A stretch of 7,437 nt of DNA from positions 32,434-39,870 of the forward strand of contig PBKH01000021.1 in assembly GCA_002721375.1 (NCBI GenBank). Direction: 5' to 3'. The notes beneath the pieces were generated by a model. The model was not told the DNA's origin and did no database searches. It saw only the letters and a list, made by a program, of their open reading frames with translations. A program made the translations under genes and the position numbers. Source of the stretch: Verrucomicrobiales bacterium. GTDB lineage: Bacteria; Verrucomicrobiota; Verrucomicrobiia; Limisphaerales; UBA1096. Position 1 is the first letter of the stretch. Every line of letters begins with the position of its first letter. Positions 1 through 6,371 of the stretch are shown in pieces.

Positions 1-29
1 TGCGCGAAGAGCTAGCCCGTATGGTTTGA
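1..29 (+). CDS. C-terminal tail of an upstream gene (partial)
   Basis: Reading from base 3 gives REELARMV and then TGA at 27-29; the gene would begin left of the window. The support is positional: a strong terminator-like hairpin starts two bases after this stop, as expected at the end of a gene. Frame 1 stops at 13-15, and frame 2 runs open into the next gene. Eight residues cannot identify the product, and the call could be chance. Confidence 0.35.
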
Positions 30-30
30 C

Positions 31-95
31 ATGCAGGATCAAGCGTATGCTCGACACACAAGCGCTTGATCTGCATTCTTTTCCCCCAATTTTTT
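31..95 (+). terminator. Hairpin terminator behind the upstream gene
   Basis: The left arm ATGCAGGATCAAGCG (31-45) pairs with CGCTTGATCTGCAT (63-76). This gives 14 base pairs with one bulged G and a 17-base loop. A pyrimidine-rich tract follows: TTCTTTT, five C, AA and six T up to base 95. The hairpin sits directly after the TGA at 27-29. The U-tract is interrupted, so termination may be partial. The structure ends only 8 bases before the next start codon, so it could also act as a leader element for that gene. Confidence 0.6.
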
Positions 96-103
96 GCAAA
101 ACA

Positions 104-1108
104 ATGGCCAAGCCGGAAATTCGTACTAAGGTCGTAGGTAGTTACCCGGTTCCATCGTGGCTTGCCGCTAATCCATCTGCTCCCGCCTTAAGAGATGCCA
201 TCCTCGTCGTACTCAAGACGCAGGAACTGGCGGGAATCGATCTCGTTTCCGACGGGGAATTATCGCGGTTCGATGTCAGTCATCCAGAAACTAACGGAAT
301 GATCGACTATTTCATTCGGCCTATGGGAGGTATCTCGACTAGTCTCACGCGGGAGGATTTGGCTAGGTTTGCCGCTGAACAGCGAATGCGTTTTCGTGCT
401 CAGCCTGCGGGTGTCGTGAAGGGGCCACTGACCGAGGGCACACTCAACCTGCCGCGCGAATGGCAACGCTTCAAGAGTCTTTCAAGTGTAGACACCATGT
501 TTACCTTTACTTCACCTTACATGCTGGCCCGAACGTTGGTCGACCGGCACCACGGCGACATCCGCGAATTGACCATGGCGCTCGCTGAAGTACTCCGTAA
601 ACAGGTCGAGTCTATCGATGCGCCTGTGATTCAGATGGATGAGGCACATCTAACAGGCCACCCTGAGGATGCTGATTGGGCACACGAGCCGTTAAACCAA
701 GCACTGAGCGGGATCCAAGGCGAGAAGGCGCTGCACCTCTGCTTTGGAAACTATGGTGGACAGTCTATCCAAAAAGGCTACTGGCAAGATCTAATGCCGT
801 TTCTTAACAGACTGGATGTGGATCAGCTTGTACTTGAGTTTGCACGGCGCGGCTATGACGAACTTGAGACGTTCAAGGATTTAAAGCCAGATATCAAACT
901 TGGCATCGGAGTATTGGACATAAAAGATAACGAAATTGAGTCGACCGACCGAATCGCGAGCCGTATCGAACATGCTGTGGCCAGCTTGGGCATTGAGCGT
1001 ATTCAATGGGTGCACCCGGACTGCGGATTCTGGATGATGCATCGAAGCGTGGCTGACCGAAAAATGGAAGCATTGGTCTGTGGCCGAGACAGTTTTTTTG
1101 GTCGTTAA
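104..1108 (+). CDS. MetE-core-like cobalamin-independent methyltransferase family protein
   Basis: This 334-residue protein resembles the catalytic C-terminal barrel of cobalamin-independent methionine synthase (UROD/MetE-like fold). That family moves a methyl or alkyl group onto a thiol activated by zinc. Visible family marks are GSYPVP (12-17), SDGE..R (49-55), GPLT (107-110) and QMDEAHL (177-183). The probable zinc ligands are H211 and C213 (LHLC), E245 (LVLEFA) and C307 (HPDCGF). At 334 residues it lacks the N-terminal half of full MetE, which is about 750 residues. Archaeal MetE-like proteins and epoxyalkane:coenzyme M transferases share this short form, so the true acceptor is unknown. 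I chose ATG 104 because MAKPEIRTKVVGSYP is a normal family beginning and the in-frame extension upstream would cross the hairpin. No Shine-Dalgarno precedes it. It has no methionine-pathway neighbour. Confidence 0.85.
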   Translation: MAKPEIRTKVVGSYPVPSWLAANPSAPALRDAILVVLKTQELAGIDLVSDGELSRFDVSHPETNGMIDYFIRPMGGISTSLTREDLARFAAEQRMRFRAQPAGVVKGPLTEGTLNLPREWQRFKSLSSVDTMFTFTSPYMLARTLVDRHHGDIRELTMALAEVLRKQVESIDAPVIQMDEAHLTGHPEDADWAHEPLNQALSGIQGEKALHLCFGNYGGQSIQKGYWQDLMPFLNRLDVDQLVLEFARRGYDELETFKDLKPDIKLGIGVLDIKDNEIESTDRIASRIEHAVASLGIERIQWVHPDCGFWMMHRSVADRKMEALVCGRDSFFGR

Positions 1109-1335
1109 CAACTCACCACTTACTCAAACAATCAAAGATGAACCTAACTAACACATTCAAAGCAGGTTAAACGGGCTTGCCTTTCATTTATACACTACCA
1201 AAATCAAACTCAAAAAACGTTTTTTTTAACCAAAAAAACCTGTTTTTGTAGGGCATGTTGGAGAGTTTTTCACTAGTTTTCCACAAACAAAAATCTAATT
1301 TAAGCTATGCGCCAAATTGTCCCTACTCTTCCAAG
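1109..1335. other. AT-rich intergenic region with A/T tracts
   Basis: No credible gene lies between the methyltransferase stop and the rpsU promoter. The stretch 1199-1248 is dominated by homopolymer runs, including the palindrome AAAAAACGTTTTTT (1212-1225) and a second A7/T5 pair (1232-1247). These could bend DNA upstream of the rpsU promoter or act as a poor terminator, but no GC-rich stem is present. A weak stem AGCAGG/GCTTGC near 1161-1180, followed by CCTTTCATTT, is the only other terminator candidate for the methyltransferase gene. Confidence 0.5.
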
Positions 1336-1364
1336 TTGACAGTCTCCTCGGTGTTGGATACGAT
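1336..1364 (+). promoter_or_regulatory. Sigma-70-type promoter of rpsU
   Basis: A perfect -35 TTGACA (1336-1341), a 17-base spacer and a -10 TACGAT (1359-1364, four of six consensus bases) point at rpsU. Transcription would start near 1371, leaving a leader of about 40 bases. That leader contains a small stem GAGG/CCTC (1373-1376 with 1384-1387) just ahead of the ribosome binding site. Confidence 0.7.
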
Positions 1365-1395
1365 TTTCTTCTGAGGGTGTTAACCTCTGAATGGA

Positions 1396-1405
1396 AAGGA
1401 AGTGA
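1396..1405 (+). promoter_or_regulatory. Extended Shine-Dalgarno of rpsU
   Basis: AAGGAAGTGA matches nine of ten bases of AAGGAGGTGA, the complement of the usual 16S rRNA 3' end, and lies 7 bases before the TTG start. It is the strongest ribosome binding site in the window. It fixes the start of rpsU at 1413 rather than at a longer in-frame form beginning near 1317. Confidence 0.8.
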
Positions 1406-1412
1406 ATATCTC

Positions 1413-1610
1413 TTGACTGAAATACGCATCAGAAAAGGCGAAACTTTGGATAGAGCTTTGCGTCGCTTGAAAAAACGACTTGATCGGGAAAATGTGATCA
1501 AGGACGCACGTAACAATCGCTACTATGAAAAGCCTAGTGTACGCAAACGTCGCAAGATGAAGGTGGCGAAGTTTACGCAAATGTTGAAAACACGCTACGC
1601 CGACGTTTGA
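1413..1610 (+). CDS. rpsU: 30S ribosomal protein bS21
   Basis: This 65-residue, strongly basic protein belongs to the small ribosomal subunit, where bS21 sits near the 3' end of 16S rRNA and helps mRNA binding during initiation. The sequence follows the family closely: TEIRIRKGE, then a helical LDRALRRLKKRLDRENVI segment, then YYEKPSVRKRRK and a basic tail ending KTRYADV. The length is normal for bS21. Initiation is at TTG 1413, supported by the near-perfect Shine-Dalgarno at 1396-1405. An in-frame ORF continues upstream, but those residues do not look like bS21 and the promoter lies inside that stretch. The gene has its own promoter and an intrinsic terminator just after the stop, so it is probably monocistronic. 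A rare start codon combined with a very strong SD suggests translational control. Confidence 0.95.
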   Translation: MTEIRIRKGETLDRALRRLKKRLDRENVIKDARNNRYYEKPSVRKRRKMKVAKFTQMLKTRYADV

Positions 1611-1626
1611 TCGAAAGTAGTTTTTT

Positions 1627-1667
1627 GCCGGAAGTTGTCAGTTCAGGCGGCTTCCGGCTATTTTTTT
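1627..1667 (+). terminator. Intrinsic terminator of rpsU
   Basis: GCCGGAAG (1627-1634) and CTTCCGGC (1651-1658) form a perfect 8-base-pair stem with a 16-base loop. TA and seven T (1661-1667) follow. It begins 16 bases after the rpsU stop. The T-run ends only 8 bases before the ATG of the next gene, so that gene depends either on read-through or on a start site I cannot see. Confidence 0.85.
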
Positions 1668-1675
1668 GCACCGAT

Positions 1676-2590
1676 ATGTATTCATTTTCCACCTGCTGGA
1701 ATTCCCACCGCCACACCGATGGCCTCGAAATGCTTAAGGAGATCCGTGACCTTGGCTTTGAGTTCGCTGAACTAAGTCATGGTATCCGTCTGAGTCTTGT
1801 GCCCGGCATCATGCAGGCAGTTAAGACGGGGGTCATTCGGATTTCTTCGCTGCACAATTTCTGTCCTCTTCCACTCGGCTGCAATCACGCGAACCCCAAC
1901 GTTTTCAAGTTCTCATCGACCAACATCCGGGAGCGAGACAACGCCTATAAGCATACAGTCAAGACAATTGAATTGGCCGATCAGCTTGATGCCGAATTAA
2001 TCGTGCTCCACATGGGCGAGATCAATATGCGTAACTATACCGACAAACTGATAGACTTGTTGGAGGCCGGGAAACAAGATAGCGCAAAATACCAAAAGCT
2101 TTGTCAAGCAGCGGAGTTGAAACGAGAAAAAAAGAAGTCAAAACAATGCGATCTTGCCTATGACATGCTTGAACGCATTTCTGAGCAGTCAACCTTACGC
2201 GGCATCAGACTTGGCATCGAAATACGTGAGTCACTTGAGGAAATACCGATCGACACCGATTGGGACTTTTTCTTTCAGCGATTCGATAATCCTAATATCT
2301 GTTACTGGCATGATATTGGTCATGCGCAAATCAAGGAGAACCTAGGTTTCATTCATCATCGGCTGCACCTCGAATCGTTGTCTAGCCGATTGGCCGGCTT
2401 TCACCTGCATGACGTTCAATTCCCGGCACGGGACCATCGCGCGCCTGGAAAAGGTATGATTGACTTTGAGGGTCTCAAGCATCTAGTGAAGCCGGAACAC
2501 ATCAAGGTCTTTGAACTGAGCCCGAGCCTCAAGCCCGACACGGCACGGGAGGGTATAGCGCATCTGAAATCCATCTGGGGAGAGGATTGA
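1676..2590 (+). CDS. Sugar phosphate isomerase/epimerase-like TIM-barrel protein
   Basis: This 304-residue protein looks like a member of the xylose isomerase-like TIM-barrel (AP endonuclease 2) superfamily. These enzymes are usually metal-dependent isomerases or epimerases of sugars and related polyols. Barrel strands end in likely metal or active-site residues: H60 (SSLHNFCPLP), H112 (VLHMGE), E182 (LGIEIRES), D213 and H216 (WHDIGHA), H243/H245/D246 (FHLHDVQ) and E280 (VFELSPS). A lysine-rich stretch at 149-156 is probably a surface loop. ATG 1676 is preferred because MYSFSTCWNSHRHTDG reads as a natural N-terminus. The longer in-frame form from TTG 1607 would translate through the rpsU terminator. 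No Shine-Dalgarno is visible. The stop overlaps the next gene's start, so the two are probably co-translated. The substrate cannot be told from sequence. Confidence 0.8.
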   Translation: MYSFSTCWNSHRHTDGLEMLKEIRDLGFEFAELSHGIRLSLVPGIMQAVKTGVIRISSLHNFCPLPLGCNHANPNVFKFSSTNIRERDNAYKHTVKTIELADQLDAELIVLHMGEINMRNYTDKLIDLLEAGKQDSAKYQKLCQAAELKREKKKSKQCDLAYDMLERISEQSTLRGIRLGIEIRESLEEIPIDTDWDFFFQRFDNPNICYWHDIGHAQIKENLGFIHHRLHLESLSSRLAGFHLHDVQFPARDHRAPGKGMIDFEGLKHLVKPEHIKVFELSPSLKPDTAREGIAHLKSIWGED

Positions 2591-3657
2591 GTCCAGTATC
2601 TAACGTTTTGCGTCTCACGCTGAAACTGTCTGTCTGCTTTGTTTTGGTAGCTTGGATTTTGCACGTCATTTTTGTCGGGGATGCCCAATTGCAACTGGGC
2701 GATGTCTGGGGTGGCCTCACGTTCGTTGAACAAGTCCGTGAGGCTTGGGCGATTGGGCCTGCAGGTTTATGGAAAACAATCTCCGGTGTGAGTCCAGGTT
2801 GGCTTATGGCATCGTTTGGTTTCATGGGCGCGACGATCTTTATAGGCGTTGTTCGTTGGCGGCTGGTGTTGGCTGTGCAGGGCTTACAATTGTCATTCAG
2901 CCGTGCTGTAGGTATTTCCTTGGTCGCGCATTTTTTCAACTCATTCCTGCTGGGCTCAACTGGCGGGGATTTGTTAAAGGCATACTACGCTGCTGCTGAA
3001 ACTGCGCACAAAAAAGCAGAGGCTGTTACCACTGTGATCGTTGACAGGCTACTTGGTCTATTCGCGATGTTATTGTTTGTTTCGCTGATGGCCCTATTTA
3101 ACTGGGACGTGGTTGTTAGCCAGCAACGATTCATGGCAGTGATGCTGATTATCTTGGGCATGCTCTTCATTAGCGGCCTGATTGTCGTGCTTTCGTTTTG
3201 GGGCGGTCCAACTGGTGCGCGCCTGAAGTTTGAGGCATTTCTGATCCGGCTGCCCAAGGGTGATGTGCTGGTGCGCTGCATTGAGGCATGTCATGCTTTT
3301 GGCAAAAACCCCGGCTTCCTGCCGCGGGTACTTGGCTGGTCGATGTTGCTTAGCTTGGCCTGCGTGCTTCAAATCGTCGCACTTGGGCATGGATTGGGTT
3401 TTTCAATCGGTGAAAAGTTTGGTGTCTTACTACTCATCGTGCCGGCAATCATCTGTATCAGTGCGCTGCCGATAACGCCCAGTGGTATCGGTGTTCGTGA
3501 AAATTTGTATGTGTGGTTGCTTTCGGCGGCGTCCATTGGTATCGAGGCGAAGTCGGCGTTGTCGCTATCCTTGCTGGCCTTTGCCGGGAGCCTTATGTGG
3601 AGCCTAATCGGATGCGTCGTTTACCTCGCCTTTCGAAGTCGCCGTTCTTTTGAGTAA
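2587..3657 (+). CDS. Flippase-like membrane protein, lysylphosphatidylglycerol synthase TM-region family
   Basis: This 356-residue integral inner-membrane protein has about eight hydrophobic helices, near residues 12-30, 72-90, 108-122, 156-172, 182-203, 247-268, 278-298 and 323-347. It carries hallmarks of the YbhN/AglD/MprF-N-terminal family (LPG_synthase_TM, UPF0104): LLGSTGGDLLKAYY (121-134), a following VDRLLGL (152-158) and PITPSGIGVRE (295-305). It lacks the cytosolic aminoacyl-transferase domain of MprF, so it is not itself a lysyl-PG synthase. Members are linked to lipid or lipid-linked sugar translocation, but its cargo is unknown. The start is TTG 2587, which shares TTGA with the stop of the TIM-barrel gene and is preceded by GGGGAGAGG. 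Translational coupling is therefore likely. It converges with polX, with 22 bases between the two stops. Confidence 0.82.
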   Translation: MSPVSNVLRLTLKLSVCFVLVAWILHVIFVGDAQLQLGDVWGGLTFVEQVREAWAIGPAGLWKTISGVSPGWLMASFGFMGATIFIGVVRWRLVLAVQGLQLSFSRAVGISLVAHFFNSFLLGSTGGDLLKAYYAAAETAHKKAEAVTTVIVDRLLGLFAMLLFVSLMALFNWDVVVSQQRFMAVMLIILGMLFISGLIVVLSFWGGPTGARLKFEAFLIRLPKGDVLVRCIEACHAFGKNPGFLPRVLGWSMLLSLACVLQIVALGHGLGFSIGEKFGVLLLIVPAIICISALPITPSGIGVRENLYVWLLSAASIGIEAKSALSLSLLAFAGSLMWSLIGCVVYLAFRSRRSFE

Positions 3658-3679
3658 AATCGAGCGTTTGGCCAAGTAG

Positions 3680-5431
3680 TTATTGCCTAGTTCGTTTTCT
3701 TTTGAGTTCCTTGCGGAGCTTGGCAAGTGGGAGAGTATTTATTACGTCATCCGAAGTTAGCCAGCCCTTTCGTGCGATGCCAGCGCCTAGTCTTAGATAG
3801 CCGACATCTTCATTTCGGTGTGTGTCGGGGTTGATGACACACTTGACGCCTTTATCCTTGGCCTGCTGCCATAAGCGCCAGTCAAGGTCGAACCGGTATG
3901 GTTGAGCATTGAGTTCCAGCCAGGTGCCGGTCTTGGCGCAGGCATCGATAACGGATTGCTGGTCAATTGGGTATGGTTCGCGTCGCAGCAAAAGTCGCCC
4001 GGTGAGGTGAGCGAGCATGTGAACATGAGGGTTTTCGGCGGCGGAAATGAGACGAGCAGTGTTGTCGGCCTCATTACTGCCGGCAACGTGTAGGCTTGCC
4101 ACTACGACGTCGAGTTCGGCTAGCAATTCATCATCAAAGTCGAGGCTGTTTTTGAGGATGTCCACCTCGATTCCGGAAAGCAGGCGAAATGAATTGCCTT
4201 CTGCTTCGAGTTCTCCGTTAACACGGGCGATCTCGGCGATCTGTTTGCGAAGCCTCGCTTGATCGAGGCCGTTGGCTTGGAACGACGAGCGTGAATGGTC
4301 TGTGATGGCCCAATAGTCGCAACCCAGTTCGCTCATGTAGTTAGCAATTTCTTCGATTGACTCGTTGCCATCACTCCAGTTCGAGTGGTTGTGAAGGGAG
4401 CCCTTGAGGTTGGTCCACTCGATGAGGCGAGGGATTTTATCTGCCTCACCGGCTTCAAACTCTCCTTTGTCCTCTCGTAGTTCGGGCGGGATATAAGCTA
4501 GATCCAACGCAGCGAATATCTCCTCCTCAGTCTTGCATTCGAGCCGCAGCTTGGGATCGCGGGTCTCTTCAGTGCTCTTAAAAAGCCCGTACTCGTTTAG
4601 ACGCAGGTCGCGAGCGATTGCGCGCTGGCGCATTACGATGTTGTGCTCTTTGCTACCGGTGAAATAGGCTTGAGCAAATGGGTACTCGGCATCGCTGATG
4701 ACCCGCAGGTCGGCCTGGATACCACCTTCGAGAATCACGCTAGCCTTGGTTTCGCCTTTGGCCGAGATGTTAAGGACTCCGGAAAGGCCGGTGAAAAATT
4801 CGATTATTAATTCTGGTTTTTTCGACGAGACGAGAAAATCGATGTCTCTAACGATTTCTTTGTGGCGTCGAAGGCTGCCGGCTATGCTGCAACGGATAAT
4901 ATCGGGGTGGGCGCGGAGCTGCTCTAGTATCGGCTCGGCGAGGTTGAGAGCGGTGCTAATGTGGTGATGTGAGGCGTAGTTGCGGCGGAATTCGATGCCC
5001 TGTAGGATTTTTGCCTCAGTTTTATTACCGAAGCCGGGCAGTTCGGCGAGTTGGTTCTGATTGCAGGCCTGCTCGAGGGCTTCGATCGTGTCGATGCCGA
5101 GCTTACTATAAACCGCCTTGACCTTCTTTGGTCCTAAGCCAGGGATGTTGAGTATGTCAATGAGGCCTTTAGGAATGGAGGCCTTAAGTTCTTCAAAGTA
5201 AGCCAACTTACCGGTTGTGGCCAGCTCGGTAATTTTTTCTGACAAGGCGCTGCCGATGCCCTTGACTTTGGCCAAGCGCTCCTCCGCGATGAGTGTTTCC
5301 AGCGGCTCGGAGAGACTCTCGAGCGTACGTGCGCCGTTCTGGTAGGCGCGTGTCTTGAATGGATTCTCACCCTTCAACTCAAGAAACACCCCGATTTCTT
5401 TTAGTATGTCGGCGATTTCGTCCTTCTGCAT
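3680..5431 (-). CDS. polX: DNA polymerase/3'-5' exonuclease PolX
   Basis: This is a 583-residue bacterial family X polymerase with a C-terminal PHP nuclease domain, near the usual length of about 570-580. It fills short gaps in DNA repair. Residues 1-80 form the 8-kDa-like domain, with helix-hairpin-helix turns at VKGIG (56-60), IPGLGPKK (96-103) and LPGFGNKT (131-138). The palm has GSLRR (185-189) and the catalytic aspartates D196, D198 (RDIDF) and D241 (ADLRV). The PHP domain keeps its metal ligands: H347/H349 (HNHS), D354, D378/H379 (TDHS), E422, H448, H475 and D536/H538 (PDTH). Both activities should therefore be intact. The last residues (KLRKELKRKRTRQ) are very basic. No clear Shine-Dalgarno precedes ATG 5431; the ATG at 5447 is out of frame. 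It is divergent from the exbB operon. Confidence 0.95.
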   Translation of the reverse strand: MQKDEIADILKEIGVFLELKGENPFKTRAYQNGARTLESLSEPLETLIAEERLAKVKGIGSALSEKITELATTGKLAYFEELKASIPKGLIDILNIPGLGPKKVKAVYSKLGIDTIEALEQACNQNQLAELPGFGNKTEAKILQGIEFRRNYASHHHISTALNLAEPILEQLRAHPDIIRCSIAGSLRRHKEIVRDIDFLVSSKKPELIIEFFTGLSGVLNISAKGETKASVILEGGIQADLRVISDAEYPFAQAYFTGSKEHNIVMRQRAIARDLRLNEYGLFKSTEETRDPKLRLECKTEEEIFAALDLAYIPPELREDKGEFEAGEADKIPRLIEWTNLKGSLHNHSNWSDGNESIEEIANYMSELGCDYWAITDHSRSSFQANGLDQARLRKQIAEIARVNGELEAEGNSFRLLSGIEVDILKNSLDFDDELLAELDVVVASLHVAGSNEADNTARLISAAENPHVHMLAHLTGRLLLRREPYPIDQQSVIDACAKTGTWLELNAQPYRFDLDWRLWQQAKDKGVKCVINPDTHRNEDVGYLRLGAGIARKGWLTSDDVINTLPLAKLRKELKRKRTRQ

Positions 5432-5576
5432 CGGGGAATTTAATCATGGCCGGAAGCGTCGGCAAAGGTCGATCACTTCGATTCACCAATAAATTCGATT
5501 GCCGATCGTTTGACCAAAAAATAGTGCTCAATTAGAGCAAGCTAACTTAATTCGCGAAAAAACCGCTGGTTTGCCT

Positions 5577-5605
5577 TTGACGCCCGCTGGGTCAACCGAT
5601 AAAAA
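5577..5605 (+). promoter_or_regulatory. Candidate promoter of the exbB operon with embedded inverted repeat
   Basis: TTGACG (5577-5582), a 17-base spacer and TAAAAA (5600-5605) make a reasonable sigma-70-type promoter, placing transcription start near 5612. TTGAC (5577-5581) and GTCAA (5591-5595) form an inverted repeat with a 9-base gap across the -35 and spacer, which could be an operator. An alternative -35 TTGACC at 5510 has no good -10. Confidence 0.45.
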
Positions 5606-5646
5606 TCACGGCCCAAGGAGTTGGGTTTGGTCACGAGCCCTGAGAC

Positions 5647-6366
5647 ATGTTCATTTTGTTACAGGTTGGCGCGGAATCCGCCGCACCGTATGTGTGGGTA
5701 AAGGCGGGCGCTCCAGGAAAAGCGATCATTGTATTACTGATTGTCCTGTCCGTCTTCGTCTGGTCCATTATGTGGCAGAAGGCGCAACAGACCCGTCGCG
5801 CCCGCAAGCTGAATCAGGCATTTGTGGATGAATTCCATCGGCATGAAGGGGTTCTTGTGATCCATCACCGAAACAAAAGCATCGAGGGCTGTCCCTTATT
5901 CAATGTTTACGACAATGGCTGTAAAGATTTGCTGAGCCGGCTCAAGACTCACAGCAGCGAAGAGGAAGCATGCGAGGCACAATACGCTACGCTGAAAACC
6001 ATGGAGCATGTGAAGCGGACGCTGGAAAGTGACGTGGCTAAGGAGTCGTTAAAGCTTGAGAGCGGTCTGATCCTGCTGGCGATCGCGGTCAGTGGGGCGC
6101 CATTCATCGGTCTGCTTGGAACGGTCTGGGGGGTCATGGACGTCTTCAGTGCCGCTGCCCAGCAAGGAAATGCTAGCTTGACTACGGTTGCTCCCGGTGT
6201 GGCATCAGCTTTGGCGACTACCGTGGCAGGGTTGTTGGTGGCCATCCCATCGATGGCCGGCTACAACTTGTTAGTGCACAACTTACGGGTATTCACCGTC
6301 GAACTGGACAATTTCGCTCTGGAACTAGCGTCTTGTATGGAGAATGAATTCCTCAAAGACGAGTAA
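5647..6366 (+). CDS. exbB: MotA/TolQ/ExbB proton-channel family protein
   Basis: This 239-residue inner-membrane protein belongs to the ExbB/TolQ family, which forms the oligomeric proton channel that energises TonB- or TolA-type proteins. It has three hydrophobic helices: TM1 around 25-43, a cytoplasmic stretch of roughly 95 residues, TM2 around 140-167 with the family motif GLLGTVWG (155-162), and TM3 around 186-207 with ALATTVAGLLVAIPS. The threonines of both motifs are kept. The glutamate in the E. coli sequence APGIAEAL of TM3 aligns here with S187 (APGVASAL). ATG 5647 is the first possible start, because an in-frame TGA lies at 5641-5643. The nearest AAGGAG (5615-5620) is 26 bases away, too far to serve it. 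A double-zinc-ribbon gene follows after 5 bases, and exbD after that. Confidence 0.9.
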   Translation: MFILLQVGAESAAPYVWVKAGAPGKAIIVLLIVLSVFVWSIMWQKAQQTRRARKLNQAFVDEFHRHEGVLVIHHRNKSIEGCPLFNVYDNGCKDLLSRLKTHSSEEEACEAQYATLKTMEHVKRTLESDVAKESLKLESGLILLAIAVSGAPFIGLLGTVWGVMDVFSAAAQQGNASLTTVAPGVASALATTVAGLLVAIPSMAGYNLLVHNLRVFTVELDNFALELASCMENEFLKDE

Positions 6367-6371
6367 CAAGC

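Noticed and set aside
26..51. TTGACA followed by TATGCT as a promoter for the methyltransferase gene
   Set aside because: The spacer is only 14 bases and the whole stretch is better explained by the 14-bp hairpin after the upstream stop codon.
26..103. Longer methyltransferase start at TTG 26 or ATG 47
   Set aside because: It would translate through the hairpin, adds residues unlike the family, and has no Shine-Dalgarno. MAKPEIRTKVVGSYP from 104 is the normal beginning.
1277..1285. TTTTCCACA as a DnaA box marking an origin
   Set aside because: It is a single one-mismatch copy with no cluster, no dnaA/dnaN neighbourhood and no other origin feature.
1607..1675. TIM-barrel gene starting at TTG 1607, overlapping the rpsU stop by TTGA
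   Set aside because: The added 23 residues are encoded by the terminator hairpin and its T-run, do not resemble the family, and no Shine-Dalgarno precedes 1607.
2416..2939. Open frames on the minus strand opposite the TIM-barrel and flippase-like genes
   Set aside because: They have low-complexity, unrecognisable translations and lie entirely antisense to two well-supported genes, so they are frame shadows.
3668..3700. GGCCAA/TTGCC mini-hairpin with a T-rich tail as terminator for the flippase-like gene
   Set aside because: The stem is five pairs with a bulge and the T-tract is broken by C and G, so it is too weak to annotate.
5488..5517. Minus-strand TTGGTC-18-TTTATT as the polX promoter
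   Set aside because: Only three of six -35 bases match and the spacer is long; a better element may exist but I cannot pick one.
5515..5539. TGCTC-AATTA-GAGCA hairpin next to an A6 run, terminator-like on the minus strand
   Set aside because: It has a five-pair stem, and no minus-strand gene ends before it. It could be an operator, but nothing else supports that.
5615..5701. Short leader ORF from TTG 5627 after AAGGAG
   Set aside because: It is a 24-codon frame with no recognisable feature, overlaps exbB out of frame, and its spacing to AAGGAG is short; coincidence is likelier.
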